A DNA stretch of 46,038 nucleotides, from contig DIVG01000053.1 of assembly GCA_002422425.1 (NCBI GenBank), positions 1 to 46,038 on the forward strand, given 5' to 3'. Under the pieces are notes generated by a model. The model was not told where the DNA came from. It saw only the letters and a program-made list of their open reading frames with translations, and made no database searches. Below, in pieces: positions 42,574-46,038 of this stretch (the stretch's first letter is position 1; every line of letters starts with the position of its first letter). A program made the translations under genes and the position numbers. This DNA comes from Akkermansiaceae bacterium UBA6138. Lineage in GTDB: Bacteria; Verrucomicrobiota; Verrucomicrobiia; Verrucomicrobiales; DEV007.

Positions 42574-44451
42574 ATGGAGAGTGCTCTCGAAACGGTCGCC
42601 CTCGCCGGCAATCCGAATGCCGGAAAGACGACTCTTTTCAACGCCCTCTGTGGAACCGCCGAAAAGGTCGGCAACTACTCCGGTGTGACCGTCAGCGTGA
42701 AGCGGGGTGAATTCTACACCCCGAACGGCCGCAAGCTTGAGCTCATCGATCTCCCCGGCTGCTACTCTCTCACCGGAGGCACGCCCGATCAGCAAATCGC
42801 CGGGAACGTTCTCCTCGGGGAAAATTCCGACCATGCCCGGCCCGACCTCGTCGTCTGCGTTCTCGACTCCTCCAATCTGGAACGCCATCTGCAGCTGGCA
42901 CTCGAGGTCATCGAGCTGAATCTCCCCGTTATCATCGCCCTGAACATGGTCGACATGGCCGAGAAGACCGGCCTGCGGCTCGATCCGGTCAAACTCTCCG
43001 AAGAGCTCGGCGTCCCCGTCGTCCCCATCCAGGCAAATCGCGGGAAGGGCCTCGTCGAGCTGAAGCAGGCGATGCGTCACCCCTTCCCCGCCTCGCCGGA
43101 ACCCCGCTGGGAATCAGGCAATGCCGAGGCGCGACGCCGCTTCGGATTCGACACCGCCGAACTCGCGGCGCGGCGACCGACGCTGCACAGCAGCAATTTC
43201 TCGGACAAACTGGACACGATTCTCCTCCACCCGGTCCTGGGCTGGATCTGTTTTATCGGCATCATGTTTGCCCTCTTCTGGTCGATCTTTTCCTTCGCAG
43301 GGATCCCGATGGGCTGGATCGAGTCCCTTCAGGATTTTCTCACCGGCACGGTCGAGGGCGCCATGGCCGGGGGGGACTTGCGCGACCTCCTCACCCAGGG
43401 CGTCATCGGCGGAGTCGGCGCGGTTGTCATCTTCCTGCCGCAGATTCTGCTGCTCTTTTTTTTCATCGGACTGCTCGAGAGCTCGGGCTACATGTCGCGG
43501 GCCGCGTTTCTCATGGACGGGTTCATGGCAAAGGTCGGACTGAGCGGCAAGGCCTTCCTCCCGCTCCTCAGCTCGTATGCCTGCGCCATCCCCGGCGTCA
43601 TGGCGACCCGCACGATCGATTCGGCGAAGGAAAGGCTCGTCACGATCTTCGTCGCGCCGTGGATGAGTTGCTCGGCGCGCCTCCCCGTTTACCTCCTTCT
43701 CGTTCCCATGCTCCTCGGCGGCAGCGAGGGCGGTTCGATGCAGGCCCTCGTTTTCCTCTCCCTCTACGTGCTCGGGACGCTCACCGCTTTCGTCGTGGCA
43801 CGCATCCTCCGCGGTCGCCTCGGTCCCGACGAGGTCAAGAGCCACTTTCTCCTCGAGTTGCCGCCCTACCGCTGGCCCCAGTGGAGCTATATCTTCCGCC
43901 ACGTCCTCGACCGCGGCTGGGCCTTTTTGAAAAATGCGGGGACTGTCATCCTCGGGATCATGATCCTGCTCTGGGCGGCCACGACTTATCCCAAACTCGA
44001 GAGCGACGATCCCGGCGAAGTCCTCGCCCACACCATCGTCGGGCGGGTCAGCGCCTTCATCGAACCCGTCGTGAAACCGCTCGGCTTTGACGGGCGCACC
44101 GGCACTGCCATTCTCACCTCTTTCGCGGCACGCGAGGTTTTTGTCGGATCGATGGCGCAGCTTTTCCAGATCGAGGTGAGCGATGACGAGCAGGAAACCC
44201 GCGACCACATCCGCGACCGCCTCGCCGCCGAGAAATGGCCCGACGGCCGCCCCATGTTCGGGCCGGCCGCCGTGATCTCTCTGCTCATTTTCTACATTTA
44301 CGCCCTCCAGTGCCTCCCCACCTCGGCCGTGGTTGCCCGCGAGGCAGGCTCGTGGAAATGGGCCGTCGGACAGTTTGTCTTCATGACACTCTTCGCCGCT
44401 GGCGCCTCGCTCCTCGTCTACCAGATCGCCCGTTTGTTTAACTTAGCCTGA
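42574..44451 (+). CDS. feoB: FeoB, ferrous iron permease
   Basis: FeoB imports Fe2+ across the inner membrane, driven by its GTPase domain. The 625-aa product has the G domain with G1 GNPNAGKT, G3 DLPG and G4 NMVD; then a helical GDI region and a membrane domain with two Gate repeats, each with a key motif: WMSCSARLPVY and SFAAREVFVGS. It is shorter than the E. coli form (about 770 aa) but has all domains. GTG 42568 and ATG 42574 are both possible starts; ATG is preferred. It forms an operon with feoA and the short Cys-rich gene after it. Confidence 0.96.
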   Translation: MESALETVALAGNPNAGKTTLFNALCGTAEKVGNYSGVTVSVKRGEFYTPNGRKLELIDLPGCYSLTGGTPDQQIAGNVLLGENSDHARPDLVVCVLDSSNLERHLQLALEVIELNLPVIIALNMVDMAEKTGLRLDPVKLSEELGVPVVPIQANRGKGLVELKQAMRHPFPASPEPRWESGNAEARRRFGFDTAELAARRPTLHSSNFSDKLDTILLHPVLGWICFIGIMFALFWSIFSFAGIPMGWIESLQDFLTGTVEGAMAGGDLRDLLTQGVIGGVGAVVIFLPQILLLFFFIGLLESSGYMSRAAFLMDGFMAKVGLSGKAFLPLLSSYACAIPGVMATRTIDSAKERLVTIFVAPWMSCSARLPVYLLLVPMLLGGSEGGSMQALVFLSLYVLGTLTAFVVARILRGRLGPDEVKSHFLLELPPYRWPQWSYIFRHVLDRGWAFLKNAGTVILGIMILLWAATTYPKLESDDPGEVLAHTIVGRVSAFIEPVVKPLGFDGRTGTAILTSFAAREVFVGSMAQLFQIEVSDDEQETRDHIRDRLAAEKWPDGRPMFGPAAVISLLIFYIYALQCLPTSAVVAREAGSWKWAVGQFVFMTLFAAGASLLVYQIARLFNLA

Positions 44452-44456
44452 TCCCC

Positions 44457-44597
44457 ATGAACGACTGGCAAAGCGGAACCGCCATCGGCATTGTCTGCCT
44501 CACCGTCCTCGCCTTCGTGATCCGGGCGAAACGAAAGGGAAAGAAAAAGTCCGGTGGCTGCAAGAGCAAAGGGTGCGGTCAGGGAAGATGCGGATGA
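44457..44597 (+). CDS. FeoB-associated Cys-rich small membrane protein
   Basis: This short gene encodes 46 aa, starting 5 bases after the feoB stop. It has one N-terminal membrane segment (TAIGIVCLTVLAFVI), then a basic stretch (RAKRKGKKK) and a Cys-rich tail with the spacing C-x4-C-x4-C (GGCKSKGCGQGRCG). This is the hallmark of FeoB-associated Cys-rich proteins, which replace FeoC in many bacteria and are thought to handle or sense iron. The role is not proven. Homologues commonly sit directly downstream of feoB, as here. Confidence 0.85.
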   Translation: MNDWQSGTAIGIVCLTVLAFVIRAKRKGKKKSGGCKSKGCGQGRCG

Positions 44598-44654
44598 CAG
44601 GGCTCGTTCCCCGGCGCGTCTCGCGACGGAGCGGTGTGAGAAACGCGGGTCAAG

Positions 44655-46038
44655 TCAAGGCACAAATCCCATCTCGGGGGAATTCACAAGCGCCCAGACG
44701 GCGTCCTCCATGCGCTCGCGCCAGTCGGCAGTGATCCACTGACTCGAGAGGGGGCCCTCATGGGCACGGGTTTCGATGGCCGAGGAAAATTCGTTCGCGG
44801 CCACGCTGAGGTGATTGGTCCAGCTCACTTCGCGCACTTCCGGAATGTAATCCAATTTTTTAAAATCGGGCTTCGCCGTGGCGAGTCGGGTCTCGAATCC
44901 GGGAGCGAGCAGTTCAGTAAAGGCGGCCTTTTCCTCCGCATCGGGGAGCCGGGTGAGGTAGCGCAGAAAGAGATCGTCGATCAGGGAGCCGGGTTCCTTT
45001 GCCTCGATCGCGAGACCGGTGAGATCACTGTAGTCGCTCAGCCGCGTCACCCAGACTCCCATGAGACTGTTCGCGAGCATCCCCGGCTGGATCACATTCG
45101 GTTCGTTGAGCCGCTCGTCGATGGGCTCGGCCCGTTCGTCGCGCCAGCCGTTTGCCGTCATGATCGCGAGGATGGAATCGGCATTCGGCAAGGTCAGACT
45201 TGGACGGTCGCGATCACTCGCAGTCGAGATCATCTGCCAGGCGCGACCGGGAAAGCCGAGGTTCAGAAAGTTCTCCGCCGCGTAGACACCCTCGATGTCA
45301 AAGGTCAGCTCCTCACTGTAGTTGGGAATTCCCGAAGCGGTCAGGAGGGTATCGACGAGCTGCTCGGCACTGAATTTCTGACGCAGCGGAGCCTCGAAAA
45401 ACCGTTCATCCGGCGTCGCCGTCTTCAAAAACCGCGCCTCGCGGCGGAAGGCTTCGGTATTCAGAATCAAACGCGAGAGATGGCGCATGTCGTAACCGGA
45501 GGCGACAAACTCACGACCGAGAAACTCGAGTAGTTCCGGATGACTCGCCTGATTTCCCTCCCAGTCAGCGACCGGCTCGACGAACCCCTCGCCGAAGTAA
45601 CGCTTCCAGACCCGGTTGACAATGACCCGGGCAAAACGCTCATTCTCAGGGCGCACGATCTCCCGGGCGGGATCGATCTCACCTTCCGTGCCCGCCTTTT
45701 TGACGAAGTCGGGGAAAGGCCATTTCGGTGCCACCGCCGTGCCCGGTTGCAGCGTCACCTTGACGACGGAATCGCTCTTGCCCTCGCGTTCGAAAAACTC
45801 GGGCGGGACCGTCGAAGTCGTCGGCAGCGTCACGGGCTTGCCCTCGAGGAGCGCGGCGAGGGAGAAAAGGTCTTCCTGTTTGGTGGAATGATAGGGTGAA
45901 TCGTGGCAGCGGGCGCACTTCATCTCCACCCCGAGAAAGGCAGTTCCGATAATGTGGGCCTTCGCGGCCATGGGGACGTCGTTCTCGGCGGCTCGCGAGA
46001 AACCGCCCGCTCCGCCTCCGTGGACACTGCCCTCGAAT
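44655..46038 (-). CDS. DUF1549/DUF1553 protein, 5' end beyond the window
   Basis: The frame runs off the right edge, so at least 460 codons are seen here without the N-terminus. The visible part begins in the DUF1549 end (GGGAGGFSRAAENDVP, MAAKAHIIGTAFLGVEMKCARCHDSPYH), which holds a CxxCH site, and continues into DUF1553 (ERFARVIVNRVWKRYFGEG, HPELLEFLGREFV, LSRLILNTEAFRR). It is a different lineage from the 28674-31736 protein: it has a shorter gap between the domains and no middle carbohydrate-binding-like domain. A DUF1501 gene may lie next to it, as is usual, but not on the side inside this window. Confidence 0.93.
   Translation of the reverse strand, partial: FEGSVHGGGAGGFSRAAENDVPMAAKAHIIGTAFLGVEMKCARCHDSPYHSTKQEDLFSLAALLEGKPVTLPTTSTVPPEFFEREGKSDSVVKVTLQPGTAVAPKWPFPDFVKKAGTEGEIDPAREIVRPENERFARVIVNRVWKRYFGEGFVEPVADWEGNQASHPELLEFLGREFVASGYDMRHLSRLILNTEAFRREARFLKTATPDERFFEAPLRQKFSAEQLVDTLLTASGIPNYSEELTFDIEGVYAAENFLNLGFPGRAWQMISTASDRDRPSLTLPNADSILAIMTANGWRDERAEPIDERLNEPNVIQPGMLANSLMGVWVTRLSDYSDLTGLAIEAKEPGSLIDDLFLRYLTRLPDAEEKAAFTELLAPGFETRLATAKPDFKKLDYIPEVREVSWTNHLSVAANEFSSAIETRAHEGPLSSQWITADWRERMEDAVWALVNSPEMGFVP

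Noticed and set aside
44598..44654. Possible terminator after the Cys-rich FeoB partner gene
   Set aside because: No stable stem followed by T residues could be found in this short convergent gap.

Overview
The window is about 46 kb of GC-rich bacterial chromosome. Almost every base is in a gene. I infer a member of the Verrucomicrobiota (Planctomycetes-Verrucomicrobia group). The best evidence is the DUF1549/DUF1553 'planctomycete cytochrome' proteins, a Tat-exported DUF1501 protein, secreted PQQ-type beta-propellers that begin DWPxxxGP, a long PurF, a GYF-AIM24 fusion, and few clear Shine-Dalgarno sites. No phage, insertion sequence, CRISPR array, tRNA or rRNA gene was seen.

Layout. 1-9 kb: clpB (+), a TPR protein (-), a secreted hypothetical protein and an M23 peptidase (+), mnmA (-), and a sugar-type ABC ATPase without its partners (-). 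9-13.3 kb: an RND efflux adaptor and pump (+). 13.5-21.4 kb: a tight purine operon on the minus strand, purC-purS-purL-purQ-purM-purF, with overlapping or abutting genes from purS onward. 21.4-25.9 kb, all minus: a small I78-like inhibitor lipoprotein, an MFS transporter, a Na+/Ca2+-type exchanger, cytidine deaminase and an unrecognised 196-aa protein.

25.9-26.9 kb: an AT-rich control region, a lone MarR regulator and a strong terminator. 26.9-34.6 kb: an envelope locus with two PQQ beta-propeller proteins (-) flanking a c-type cytochrome DUF1549/DUF1553 protein and a DUF1501 protein (+). A decayed Phd/VapC-type toxin-antitoxin pair lies just before the cytochrome gene. 34.7-38.4 kb: rpoN (-), a lone type III polyketide synthase (+) and a GYF-AIM24 protein (-). 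38.5-42.1 kb: a peptide-type ABC binding lipoprotein and two permeases (+), with no ATPases. 42.1-44.6 kb: a twin palindrome, a Fur-like box and feoA-feoB plus a 46-aa Cys-rich FeoB-associated protein (+). The right edge cuts a second DUF1553 protein (-).

How the genes work together. The purine operon supplies most steps from PRPP to SAICAR. It uses the separate-subunit FGAM synthase (PurS/PurL/PurQ), with an enlarged PurS and a long, divergent PurC. The Feo cluster is a self-contained ferrous iron uptake unit. The cytochrome/DUF1501/PQQ locus is an exported set of unknown substrate. The most unusual items are the decayed toxin-antitoxin module, the enlarged PurS with long PurC, the solitary type III PKS and the envelope locus. 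No wholly new multi-gene system is proven by the sequence alone.
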